NCBI RefSeq assembly: GCF_000764305.2
Contig: NW_025936130.1
Span: 226,164-290,163, forward strand
DNA: 64,000 bases
Direction of reading: 5' to 3'
Origin: Hyalella azteca
Taxonomy: Eukaryota; Arthropoda; Malacostraca; Amphipoda; Hyalellidae
The notes below the pieces were generated by a model that was given only the letters and a program-made list of their open reading frames with translations, had not been told where the DNA came from and did no database searches. Below are positions 46,187-57,737 of this stretch, piece by piece. Within the stretch, counting starts at the first letter, position 1. Each line of letters opens with the position of its first letter. Both the position numbers and the translations under genes were made by a program.

Positions 46187-48584
46187 GTAATCCAGGATCT
46201 CTTCGAAACGACCAAGACCATAATGCGGACCAGTGTCGTAGTTTCCAATTATCAGGATGCAAAGCTAACAGGTTTTTTATTTATTGCTGAAATATTAGAA
46301 ACGCTATACGGCTAGGCAGCCGGCGCACCAGCTGACTACTAGTTTGTGTTCTCAGCAAACTGTAAGCATTACAAACAATTAGATTTACGGAAACTAAAAA
46401 AAGTATTGCGCAAAGTTCTTCCTTAACTTAATACCATCGAAATGTGAATAATTAACGGCTCTTCTACAACATGTCCACGCACCTATTTCAAAATAGTTGA
46501 GTTTCAAACAATCAAGTGTCTAAACGCGATGGACAAGAGACAAATTTCAAAGTAAGCATCCATATAACGACGCTTTCGTGTAACCGAAGCACCGAACGGG
46601 ATCGATTAATATTTAGTAATAAAATCATGCATGAATACTCCTGTACTTTTTGCAAAAGCAAAAAGTTCAGCATTCAGAGCAAGATCAAATGAAAAATAGC
46701 ATAAAATAAGGCACTGATGACGACCATAAAAAGTGCATGGGAAATGCACTGATACATGACGACCATAAAAAACGGGTCACTCTAGCAAAAAAATACGATG
46801 CAAGGTCAATATGTTTATACCGCTAATTTAGGACCGATTCACTCAAAGTATAAATTCCTTACTAATTTTCACCACGCATGATGTTAAATGGTTTTAGCGT
46901 TAACTGATGTAGACTAATTTAGATGAAAGACAACTTCCTATATCATGAAATTATCCATCACATTGCTCCATGGAATATAGGGTGTACGATTCATCTAAAG
47001 ATATTTATAGGCGTCTTCTTGACTAACTCACGACGATCTTCAATAACTAAGAAATGGTCATCACAAGGCTAGACGAAAAAAACTATCTGCTGGACGGCGC
47101 AGCTTCAGTCCAACAGATCGTTGACCGCAAGTACCGGGTGACCTACGCCGTTAACTATACTGTGCTGTTGGCCCTACACACAAAGCTCCGGTGCGGCCGT
47201 ATCCAACACAAATAAACACCGTTGGAAACTGACAGATAATGCTTGTCTTTTTCAAATGAAAGAATCTAAATCCACGAAACCGCCATTAGTATGACATGAA
47301 AGGCATCTAGTATAGTGGCCAGTACACTCGAGCCAAAATTAGGGGAAAATTTTCAATATAATACCTATAATATCAGCTTTAATTCAATCACAATCTGAAA
47401 CAAATGTGAGCATCTAGTTTTAGTACAAATAAGGAATTCGTATAAAAAATTCAATTTTCTTGCGGGCTCGATCAATTTATAGTAAATATATGGAATCGGT
47501 AGTGCTTTGAGGGTGAAATTTCAGACTGTGCCAAAAGTTCATCGTCCAAATAAACTGTTTCGGTTGGCCTCTGAACCTTGATAATTCATCGATTGTAAAA
47601 AGTTAACACCTAAAAATTCCCATAAACTGCTTCATAGATTGCAGAAATAACCGAGCCATTCAAAAAGAAATACATACGAGATATGATCATCAGTTCATGC
47701 CATCAGCAGCGTTCTTGTCCGAGTGGCAACACCCTGCAGACGCAGAGAGAATCCTCTTACCGTGTTTTTGGCTGTCATGAGATTACCTACATCTCTGGCC
47801 ACCATCAATTCGGCCAAAAAGTTTCTGCGAACTTCAAATGAGAAGGATTTCTTAGTCGGCCACTCACTATATTAACAAGGACTCTTATAAACGTTTACAA
47901 ACTAGTCCATCGCCATCGATCATGGACGGGAATTCAAAAGGAACGTTTGGCGTCAATATGGCTGGCTAGCCGAGCAAAACCGGCTCCGAGTTCTTGAAAG
48001 GGGGCAAAACGTTGCTTCACGTGGACGTGGTTCAACTCTCTGCAGCAATGCGAGGTGAAGCTGCCTTGCAACACAAGTTGTTGTTACCAGTTCGATGAGG
48101 CGGGCCACAAAGTTTGCTATAGAACAGTCCAGGATCTCATGATTACACAATCGGGACACGACAGCCGCATGAGAATTGTTACGCCTGCAACGTAGCACAT
48201 CGTATTTCCATTTAAGAATGCGTAGTTCCATGAAGCTCCGTGAGGTTGACTGTTCCCTTAAAACTTTTATGCGTTAAAGAAACCCAAATGCAGAAGTTAG
48301 TTGTGGGGGGCGAACATTCGGTTCAACACACTAAATTGTGGTTGAACAAACTAACTACAACTACAACCGCAAACATCGAAATAACAATGAGCAACGCGGG
48401 TTAAGAATGCAAACTCTGGATTAGGTTGACATTGGCAGTATTGGAACTCCACCAGTAAAATTAACTTGACCAAGTTTTATGAAAATTCGATCCCAATATC
48501 CAGAAAAAAGTCACTTTATTTTTAGCCACTGTTGAAGACAAAGTAAAAATGTTGAATCACGAATAAGTACATGTAGTCTATTAC

Positions 48585-48719
48585 CTCCAGTTGAGATACC
48601 ATTCGGTCCCAGACCAATCTTGTCACGTCTAACTGACCGGTTCAGGATTCTTGGCTGCTGAGGCCAATGACGAGGCTCGTGAGAACGTTGAAGTTACGTA
48701 ACTCACCCAAGTCATGATA
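48585..48719 (-). pseudogene. Exon-like segment with an in-frame stop; possibly RasGEF-like
   Basis: Bounded by a good acceptor (ttctttgcag|TAT) and donor (CTGGAG|GTAATA), 135 nt or exactly 45 codons. It reads YHDLGELRNFNVLTSLVIGL, then SSQES, a TGA at 48644-48642, and TGQLDVTRLVWDRM. The L-x-x-L-x-N-F-N-x-L-x-x-L-x-x-G-L pattern followed by R-L-x-x-x-W resembles the central part of RasGEF (CDC25) domains, but this is from memory and the match is short. No flanking exons were found. It may be a decayed exon or a chance open stretch. Confidence 0.3.
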
Positions 48720-51700
48720 CTGCAAAGAATCGAGTCGGAAAACTGGCGACCTGCAGACGACGAAGGCGACCTTGCAGGTTCCGGAAGCGCGCCGTTTCGC
48801 CGTACGTCTATTGTAGTGTGCGTGATAATGTGCAATACATTGTGCACACTGAGCTTTTCTGCATTATGCACCATCAATACTCCCCGACGTATGATAACGT
48901 ATGCACACAAAGGTATCAGAACCATCAGTATAATCGAAAAACGTCTAACTTTACCGTTTATGTAAACCAGCAAATGCTCATAAACTATCGAGAACACTTC
49001 TTCTTTGTCAATTTTCATCCTGTATTGTAGCTCGTATATTTTGAAATTTCATTCATTATCACCATAGACAGGATTAATTAGATATAGCGATTGTATCAAA
49101 CTGGTCAGTAACAATGCACAGGTAACAGAAGTTGTGATGATTGCTCGACAAGTTATCGTTAATTACTTCCTACCACCACGGACTGGCGCAGACTTAACCT
49201 TGTGTTTTCTGACGATCAGGCCAACTAGTGCGAATAGTTGAAGCAGTCCCATGTTTGGACAACTTGACGTCCATTCATCTTTCAAAACTTAATTAAAAAA
49301 ATATTTTCCAAAACCCGACAGTCGAAAGTTTAAATCGTAATAATCGCAACTCCAGGGTCGCGTGAATAAAATTCAAAGACAATTATTCACAACCATTGGA
49401 CATGTCAAGTTGCTATATCAGATCGTGGGATTCATGAATATGAACTAAGCGCACATGCACTTCCACTGTATCAAATCTGGCACTCCGTTACAGTGGAAAC
49501 AGTAAGTACTTGCGAAGTTGAGACTTGCGGTATGTGGAGCTTCCGTAACATAGCGCAGATACAGCAGCGCCAATGCTTCCAACACTTTCACCTACCGTGG
49601 CACAACGATGTCACCTGCAACAGCCAGCAAGCGTTCCTTAGTACAGTTCAAAGGGCAATGCTGCTCTAGAGCCCTCTAAAATTGATAATGATTTTTCCTG
49701 GATCAGTAAATACATTGGGCCCACTTCATCTAAATTTAAAGTTTCCACACTCGCCAAAGTTAATGTAGCTGTAAGCGAAGCTGAGTGTTCTCTAATTATA
49801 AAATCCATTGCATACTTTTCTGATTATCATGTCTACGATAGTAAAATTGACCGCCGATTTGTTTATTTCATTACATAGGAACATCAAAGACACTGGAAAA
49901 CAGAGACGACGGTTCAAACAAAAGATCGGCTGCGTGGAGCCGTGGACTACATCACCATAACAGAGAATTGTCTGCTTAGTCACTTTCTGCACATGGCCTA
50001 AACAGCCAAGAATTGAGTCAGAGCAAAAGAGCGAAAGTTTCTCGCGGACCGAGATGGACTGAACCACCTGCTGCCGAATTTTGCAACTGCGAAAGAAACT
50101 TCGGTTACTGGAGAACGCATTGAGAGGCGAAGCATCTGCGAGATCAAAAAGCGCTGCTGTCAATGGAGGATGCAAGAGGCAACAGCAAATAAGGTTCGGT
50201 CAAATTTTATCCATGGCGTTTAAAATCTTACGCTGATTTAGAGCTTCCACCGTACGAATGCGCACGTGTATCGGTAATTAATTATATCGCGTGACCTAGT
50301 ATGGAACAAATGTGAGCCATTAATTGGTCAAGCCATACGTATGTACAAGTACATGCACAACTATGCGAGACGAGTTACAGAATATGGTTGTTGAAATGAG
50401 TATGTCCGCGAGGTTAGGCGGCAGTATTTTCTCATGAAAATGATCCTGTAGTACAGCGTGGTTATTAATTCCAATTACAGCACTCGTCGAAGTTTTATTA
50501 AACACAGTATTCCCAATTATTTCCCATCTAAAGAATCCAATTGGAAATAATTTCCACAATATTACCATTCTGATAATTATTCACGGTATCCAATAAAATG
50601 CTTAGTTTCTACCGCTCGCAGCCCGCGGGGAGATGCCTATACTGCAACAAACCTTCAATGCACCCGGTCATTCGAGTGCATCTAAATTCTAAATCCTCAC
50701 ACGCTTCCCTACAGGAGTGACGCTAGATATCATGTGCACATGTACAGGGCAAACTGTGGTATATATGACCTTTTCACCCGGCTTAGTTGCAGGTTTTAGT
50801 TTTGTACTCTTACAATGAATGTGACTGGGAAAATGAATGCTCTGCCTCCGGGATCACTTTTCAGACGGCAACTTTGTTTCCTAACTATTACAAATCTTTG
50901 GTTTTTTTAGACCTTCTTCTACAGAGTACGCAGGAAATAGAAAATCTTGCGTATTCTAGTTAACTGGTTATGTGTTACCTAACATTGTTGAGCTCTCTAA
51001 CAGAGAAAATAAAAATAAAAAATTTAAAAAATTACGAGCAATGACGCGAATTGAATGGTGTCAATATATATAAAAGTTCACTAGGTACCTGTTATAGAAC
51101 ACTTATGCCAATTCATGAATAACTTTGCTGCCGAGACTACCTCTATATAAATAATGCATGGCTGCTAAGTGCTAACAAAGCACTTCAACAAATCTGCAAT
51201 ATATGATGCCCAGTAGCTTTGATGGCATCGAAGAAAAATTTCCTTAGGCAACGTTTTTGTAAATAAAATTTCAAAAATTCCGTGGGAATGGCTTTCTATT
51301 CAATGCGTGACATTCTAGTAAATGTCACATTTTCTCTAGAAATATCGTTGTTTGACATTATTATATCGACCAATTCTCAATATCCGAAAGCAAATGTCAT
51401 GACCACGTTACCACCTGAAAGTCTTCGAATGTATAAAGCCCGCCCATGAACTAAAATTAATCAAAGACAAGCCTTATAGAACTGGAGTAAGTGACCTCGG
51501 TACATGCACATAAAAAAACTAGAGAGCCTGCCGCGCTTTAACGCACACATCGTTATGCGTACAAAACGCAACATCTATGTTGAACATACTTGCGTCAGCA
51601 TGCATACGTTCGTACGCACTCGTTCGTACACAAGGTGAGCACGACTAACGAACAACGTTTGTAAAATACCGGGCTATAATTCGAGAACAAAGCAAATGGT

Positions 51701-54700
51701 TCATCGTTTCGGTGAATATCTATAATTAGCATTAAATATATTTATTCAATATAAAAGCATGAATAGTCGAGTCGCCAGTCTAAAGCTAAATGAGCAAACG
51801 ATAATGAAAGAGAAAAGTGTGTACGATTGGGCGAGGATTTCTTCAGAGCCACGGTGAAAACAGACGTTCGAATAACAAAAAACAAAGGTCAATCTTAGTC
51901 TGTCTCAAAAGGATGGACCATTAGCATCTCGGCAAATAGAGCCGAGCCGAGGTCAAGTCTTCAGAAAATGTCCAGTCATTGAACGATAATACGGCTAAAC
52001 GAAAGTCAAGACAAGTGAACATCTAATAACTGTAAGCCTGTTTAACCACCAGCCAAGCTAAATCTTGTTTTTTTTTTCTTTTGAAAAGAAACTCAATTCG
52101 TGATCAAATCCTAAGGACGATCAATAGCTGCGAGCGATGCGCGGCAATGACTGGCGCTGCTCTAAGAAAACTTGGTGATGAAGCCGCCGTTTACTGGTCA
52201 GTCGCTGAAAAAGTTGGCAACTCAAACGAGAAACTAATTAGTTATTACAGGAACAATTTTACGAGAAATATCTTTTAGTAAGATCTATCTTAGTTGAAGT
52301 GATGTGATAAAGTTGGTGAAAATTTGAAGAAACATTGAACCGTCAAAAATGACCATTCCACAAGAGTATATTCTGCATTGTTGAGGTTAGCTTTAATATT
52401 TTTTCAAACAAACTAAAAAGTGAATATTAAATTACACATTGAGACATAGCTGGACGATTCCTGAACCCCTATTTTTGAAAAAATGTAACAACTAGCACAC
52501 TGTTCCGCGAACCCAGAAAATTTCATACAATTCTTCGGCAGGTTAACGGGTCTATTTACCCGTTTCCTAGATATGATAACTTTACAAACCCATCCTCTAA
52601 AGGCCATCTTCTAAGTCGCCATTTTCCTCAGCAGCAACCTAAAATCGCCTTCGTTTCGTAGGCCTTTTGAAAATATTTTTAATGGAGCCTCACCGCGGAC
52701 CAACAGCTAATTGATGGGACCTTGACCACAAGCCAAACCTTATACCGAGGCAAAACGAATAAATGTTAGTGAAGAAGTGACCGTACTTATGAGAGCGGGA
52801 GGAAACAAAATGAAGTTTTTAATTGGAACTTTACCATTATGGGTTTACGACGGGATAACTTAAAAAAACAGTCCTAATCTCAAGGAAGAGGTACCGCAAA
52901 TAACGAATAAACGAACTCTGAATTTATTACGTTACTTTCTCCATGTAAAATGATCTTGGCATTATTATGCTAGTCCAGCATTGAGCAAAGGAGAGGATTC
53001 AATCAACTCCTCAACATTGGCCTGATTATCTAATAAGTTGGCTAGCCTCAATACTCATGGGCGAATTTCAATTTTCCTCATGGCGCATTTGAACAAGTGG
53101 TTCAATATATCAAGTGTCATATTAGAAATATAGTTAACAGGATAAAAGTTCTACCACGGAACTAACTCCACCTCTAACAATGCAGCCACAAGGCAATAGG
53201 AACACAAGATGAACGTAAACGCTAGCATATGTACGCCAGTGAAAATTAAATAATGTAATTGATAACCCGCTATAAGGAATTCGCGGAATACACCATGGAG
53301 TTCAACTCATGATCGCCCAACTACATTGTTCAAAGCAAATGGAGCAACTCCTTGATAAAGACCAAACGTGACACGAGTGAATACAAAGCTGTGAAATGAT
53401 AACGCCAGGGTTGCAGAAACACGCAAGCCAGCAGCATCACGATTTTAGAATGACACGATATTAGATCTTCTGTGAACAAGGCACGAAAACTAAAAGAATC
53501 GGCGACGGGCCACACCAGGCCTATACACTTCAGCGCCGACCTCACTATGTTGTGTTGTGACTTCTTGTGGATTCATCAGGCATTCAGTACAGGCTTGACG
53601 TCGACCATGGTGTTTCCAAGCAGGGAGGTATCTTATATCAAGGGCTAATAGAATGTTAGTTCTAGTTTAAAACTATTGAATCTTTTGCTAAAGTGACAGA
53701 TCACGGAAACGCTAGAGGATAGGGGACCTCCCGGGGAACTATACAAGAATGCAAGATGAAGCGTCGAGGCTTTGCAATCCTTGACAGTCCATCGCTGTCA
53801 ATAGTTACCAGTTAATTTATGTTAATTAATGCCTAATTATTGTACAATTATTTGTTGGAAGGGAAAGAAATTTAAACATTTTTACAAACGCACGAGGAAA
53901 CTTCACGCTTTTATAAATTTTTTCCAGTTCAAACAGTGTGACTTGTTGGAAGAATCTTTGGCGTCATATTTAAATTTATCCGCGTTCATTTTCAAAGCTC
54001 CTAGAAGATCTTTTGAAGTGTTCTGTAAATAGCAATTTTTTTGTAGCTGGGCAGTCTTCAAAGGAAAGCAGTCTTCACTAATCATGGACGTTAATCTGGT
54101 TCTCATTACTTCATTATCGACGGCATCGGATCAATTGCATAATTCTACGCGCATCTCTATTTTAAATTGTACTTTCAGTGAATGCGTTGTTTGAGTTACA
54201 GTGGTGATTATCTAGTCTTATTAACGTATTGTATAAGCGTGGATGTAAAGGATTCATAAAAACTTGAGAAAATTTGTCTCAAGAAACTAAACCAAACTTT
54301 AAATATGGACCACAATAGACTAAATGAATTCTCAAGAAATTAAGGAGACCTACGGAAAAATCGTGATTTCTATCAGTATCTGCAATCAAAATTAAAAGTG
54401 CGTTAGAAGTGGCTCGGCAGCAATGATCGTACAAAACTATATTCGAAGCTTGAATACATTGGTTAATCTTAAAACGTTTGTTTAAAGAACGCGTTCAACA
54501 CGGTAAAGTTACATCATAATATTCTACTAATTTGACTTAATCTCAAAATTTAAGCCTTTATAAAAATTCATGCTGCATGCCTTTTAAAAAAGTGGCGCCA
54601 TAGCTCTTCTGTGCCCACAATATATTTGTAATAGTTAGCCCTAACCATTACATTCCTGCGGACAAAACCCATTTCCTCTCCACGTAACTAATAACGGGTA

Positions 54701-55839
54701 AGACTTGCCAGTTTAGGCCTAAAATCCAAGTCTTATGTTACTAAGAAGGCTTTTCTGGAGACACCTGCCTGAGACCGATCCCTCTACCTGGCTGGCTCTT
54801 AGGACGAATGAAGAATGCCAAGCAGCCTAATGCGCAGAAGCCACAGGTTGAGATTTAAAACTTTATTTTATATTCTCGTAAAAGAAAATTAGGACAACAG
54901 AAGACCGTAACATCAACTTATTTCGAAGAATTTCAACATCTGGCCTCCAAAAACTTGCGCATCAACCAGAAAACGAGTTAAGAATATACACTTCAGTATG
55001 TGGGTCACGAACCAATGTTTTAATAGGCATATAAGAATAAACTTCAGAGTAATAATGCCCAATTCAAGGTAAAAGAAAAGATGCACAATTGCACATACAC
55101 TCCAAGGAGCTGCTTCCACGTTCGGGTAGCGCGGGATCAAAGAGAAAGCGTAATTAGTAAGAAGAGCAAAAAAATATTCAATATGTTTGAGGTGAGAGGC
55201 GGCGATAATACAAGCATGACCTCATTCGTGCGTGTCATGCTGCCGCTGACACGCAAGAAGTAGCCGCACGTTTTTTGCGGACTAGCAAGAAGTGATCTTG
55301 TATACGAGGCAGATGGTGCCTATTCATAGCTAGCCGTATCTTATAACATAGCGTCAAAATGAAATTGAATGCCTGTAGATTGGTAATAATAAAAATTTCA
55401 TTTACGTTTGTTAGGCGCAATAGCATGAACATATACATTAAAATGATAAAGAACGCAGGTCAAATATAGGGATTGGCCAGTGTCGACCATATTTTATCAT
55501 AGAAATAAAATTTACAAAAGCAACGAAAAGAAGTGAACACGTACAAAACTTTCTCAGCCTTGTAAATCCCTTCTCAGTTATGCACTAGAACAAAATAATT
55601 CATGGGGCCTTGTGCAAAAAACGCGAGGGTAAGCTTCAACTTTTAAAAGCATATTAAGTTGCATCAAATGATTCAATCCAAGAAACGTTTCCTTAAATAA
55701 AAATACAATTGGAAAGTCAGAACGAACAGTCGGCGTGATTTGAACTACAGTAATTGCGTCATTTTGCATAAAATGAACTTAAGCAGCTAAATAACTCGCA
55801 AAGAGACCTCGAAGCGATGCTGCCGTTTAATGCAGCAAA
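48720..55839. other. Non-coding stretch with no recognised feature
   Basis: AT-rich. Open frames up to about 127 codons (49792-50175, minus) have no splice context or recognised motif. I see no RNA gene or transposon ends. Confidence 0.5.
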
Positions 55840-56039
55840 TTACACCATATGTTCAATGAAGTCCACGTAACTCGCCGGCGGTCGGATATTGAGAAAAACT
55901 GTCAGGAAACCCAGAGCAGAGATCACGAAAAAAAAATAATCAATACCGATATTTTTATAAAGCGGATTGACGAACGAGTTTTCTCTGTCAGGAAAAGGAG
56001 ATAACAGATTAATGAACCCATGCACTACATCCTCTAGCA
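55840..56039 (-). pseudogene. 3' end of an older coding frame interrupted by the hAT element
   Basis: A minus-strand frame reads VVHGFINLLSPFPDRENSF, a hydrophobic stretch (YFFFVISALGFLTVFLN) and RPPASYVDFIEHMV before a stop at 55840. With the transposon and one target-site copy removed, the same frame continues a further 13 or so codons into 57738-57770. The composition looks like the C-terminus of a membrane protein, but I do not recognise the family and no upstream exon is evident. Confidence 0.35.
56032..56039. repeat. hAT target-site duplication, left copy
   Basis: CTCTAGCA directly before the left inverted terminus, identical to 57730-57737. Confidence 0.93.
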
Positions 56040-57729
56040 CAGTGGTTCCCAAAGTGGGCGATATCGCCCCCCTAGGGGCGGTGGAAAGATTTTGGGGGGC
56101 GGTAAGGAAGAAGAGGGCGTTTGGGGGGCGATAGGGGGCGGTAGTCCGAAGTCGAAATCAGAAGTTCGAACGTTTGTTTGACGATTTGTACACAACACGT
56201 ACAGCCCCTCGCGACTCCCAGCGATGGTTTTTTCACCCAGATCTGTTTTTTTAACCTCTCCTGGGTTTACGTCTTGGACAAATTAACGGCCGGACTCGCG
56301 GCCGATCTCACGGCCAAATCCAATTCAATGTTCAAGTAATATCTCTCAAACTAATGAACTTTACTCGATGAAACTTGGTCACGTATTCATTAGGACTTAG
56401 GATGTGGTGACGAGTGGCTCACGACTCAGTAACGGTAATGTTAAGCTCGTGAATTTTTTTTTAATTTTGCCTTCATTTGTTTTTGCCATAGTTATATGGC
56501 AATACGGGCCGAAATTCACAGTACCGGGTAATCAAGAAATTTTTTCCAAACTATTGATCAGATTCGAACGAAATTTTGAATTTACAGTCCTAACTCCCGA
56601 ACGTTAATGTTTAGCTCATGAAAATTTATTCGATTGTGCCTTTGTTCGAGAGTTTTTTTCCAATTCACCTTCATTCGTGATTTAAACAACAATACGTTCT
56701 TAAATTCGCAGTAATCAAGAAATTCTTTCGAAAACTACTGAATGGATTTGAACGAAACTTAGTATTTAAATACCTAACCTCAGCAACGGTGATGTTTAGC
56801 TCGCTACAATTTTTTCCGTTTTGCCTTAGTTTGCGTGTTATGCGGCTATACCTATACGGATATACGTAAACGGCTCTTGATTAAACCGCCAACCGGCCGG
56901 TAGAAAAGCCGGTCGTTCCTGCTATATCTGTTTAACTCGCCAACGAAAGCAAAATAGAACTGTCACGAGCTAAACATCAGCGTTGAGAGGTTAGGTATTT
57001 ACAGTATATACAAAGTTTCGTTGAAATCTGTTCAGTAGTTTAGAAGAAATTTCTTGATCGCCACGAATTTAAGCGACAAATTATCCGGCGATACGGGCCG
57101 AATATAAGGAAGTGTGAAATCAAGAACGACTGTGAAATGAAAAAAAAAAAAAAAACTCGCAAACGAAGGTAAAATTGAAAATTTTTAAACGCCAAAAAAT
57201 CAACGCTTGGTAGTTAGGAATGAATATTCAAAATTTCGTTCAAATCTGTTCAGTAGTTTGGAAGAAATTCTTTGATCACTGCGAATTTCGGCCTATATCG
57301 CAATATAACTCACGAATGAAGGTGACATTTAAAAATTTTTACGAGCTAAAAATCAACGTTAGGTTCTGATGAATATTTGTTCCAAGTTTCCTTGAGCTGC
57401 GTTCATTAGTTTGGGAGATTTTACTTGATAATTGAATTTGGAGATTGGTCGCGAGGCCGGCCACGAGTCCGGCCGTGAATTTGCCCCCAGACGTCCTATA
57501 GGTTTCTAGCGCTGAAACAGTTAAACAACCTATTTTTAAAAAACATATTTGTTCACTAAATGGGGTTCTATTTGTGAAATACACATTTGTGTTTAACATT
57601 TATCTATTAAAATTGCAGCGTACTAATTTCAAGAAAGAGGCGTATGTTTTTATATGTGTCTGTGGGGGCGCAAGGAGTTCACTAGGGAGCCAAAGGGGGC
57701 GCCAGCCTGGAAAAGTTTGGGAACCACTG
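56040..57729. mobile_element. Foldback-type non-autonomous hAT transposon, 1690 bp, with 8-bp target-site duplication
   Basis: Perfect 14-bp terminal inverted repeats CAGTGGTTCCCAAA/TTTGGGAACCACTG are flanked on both sides by CTCTAGCA (56032-56039 and 57730-57737). An 8-bp duplication and CAGTGGTTCCCAAA-type ends are characteristic of the hAT superfamily. The interior is a long imperfect palindrome centred near 56.88 kb. About three diverged 110-130-bp units lie on the left (around 56.37, 56.53 and 56.70 kb) and about three inverted ones on the right (around 56.95, 57.17 and 57.31 kb). GGCCGGACTCGCGGCC at about 56.29 kb mirrors the stretch at about 57.47 kb. No transposase frame is present, so it depended on a source element elsewhere. 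Confidence 0.92.
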
Positions 57730-57737
57730 CTCTAGCA
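57730..57737. repeat. hAT target-site duplication, right copy
   Basis: CTCTAGCA directly after the right inverted terminus, identical to 56032-56039. The exact match argues for a fairly recent insertion. Confidence 0.93.

Larger units (their letters stand above)
39613..48584. other. Long region upstream of gene B with no recognised gene
   Basis: AT-rich non-coding DNA. Features seen are the CpG-rich hairpin at 41365-41442 and the duplication at 46041-46186. The promoter and any 5'UTR exon of gene B may lie here but could not be located. Confidence 0.55.

Noticed and set aside
47953..48231. 92-codon minus-strand frame with a weak resemblance to the start of RasGEF domains
   Set aside because: It lies downstream of the 48.6-kb RasGEF-like segment, the wrong order for one gene, and the resemblance is short and from memory only.
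49792..50175. 127-codon minus-strand frame
   Set aside because: No motif, splice context or compositional sign of coding.
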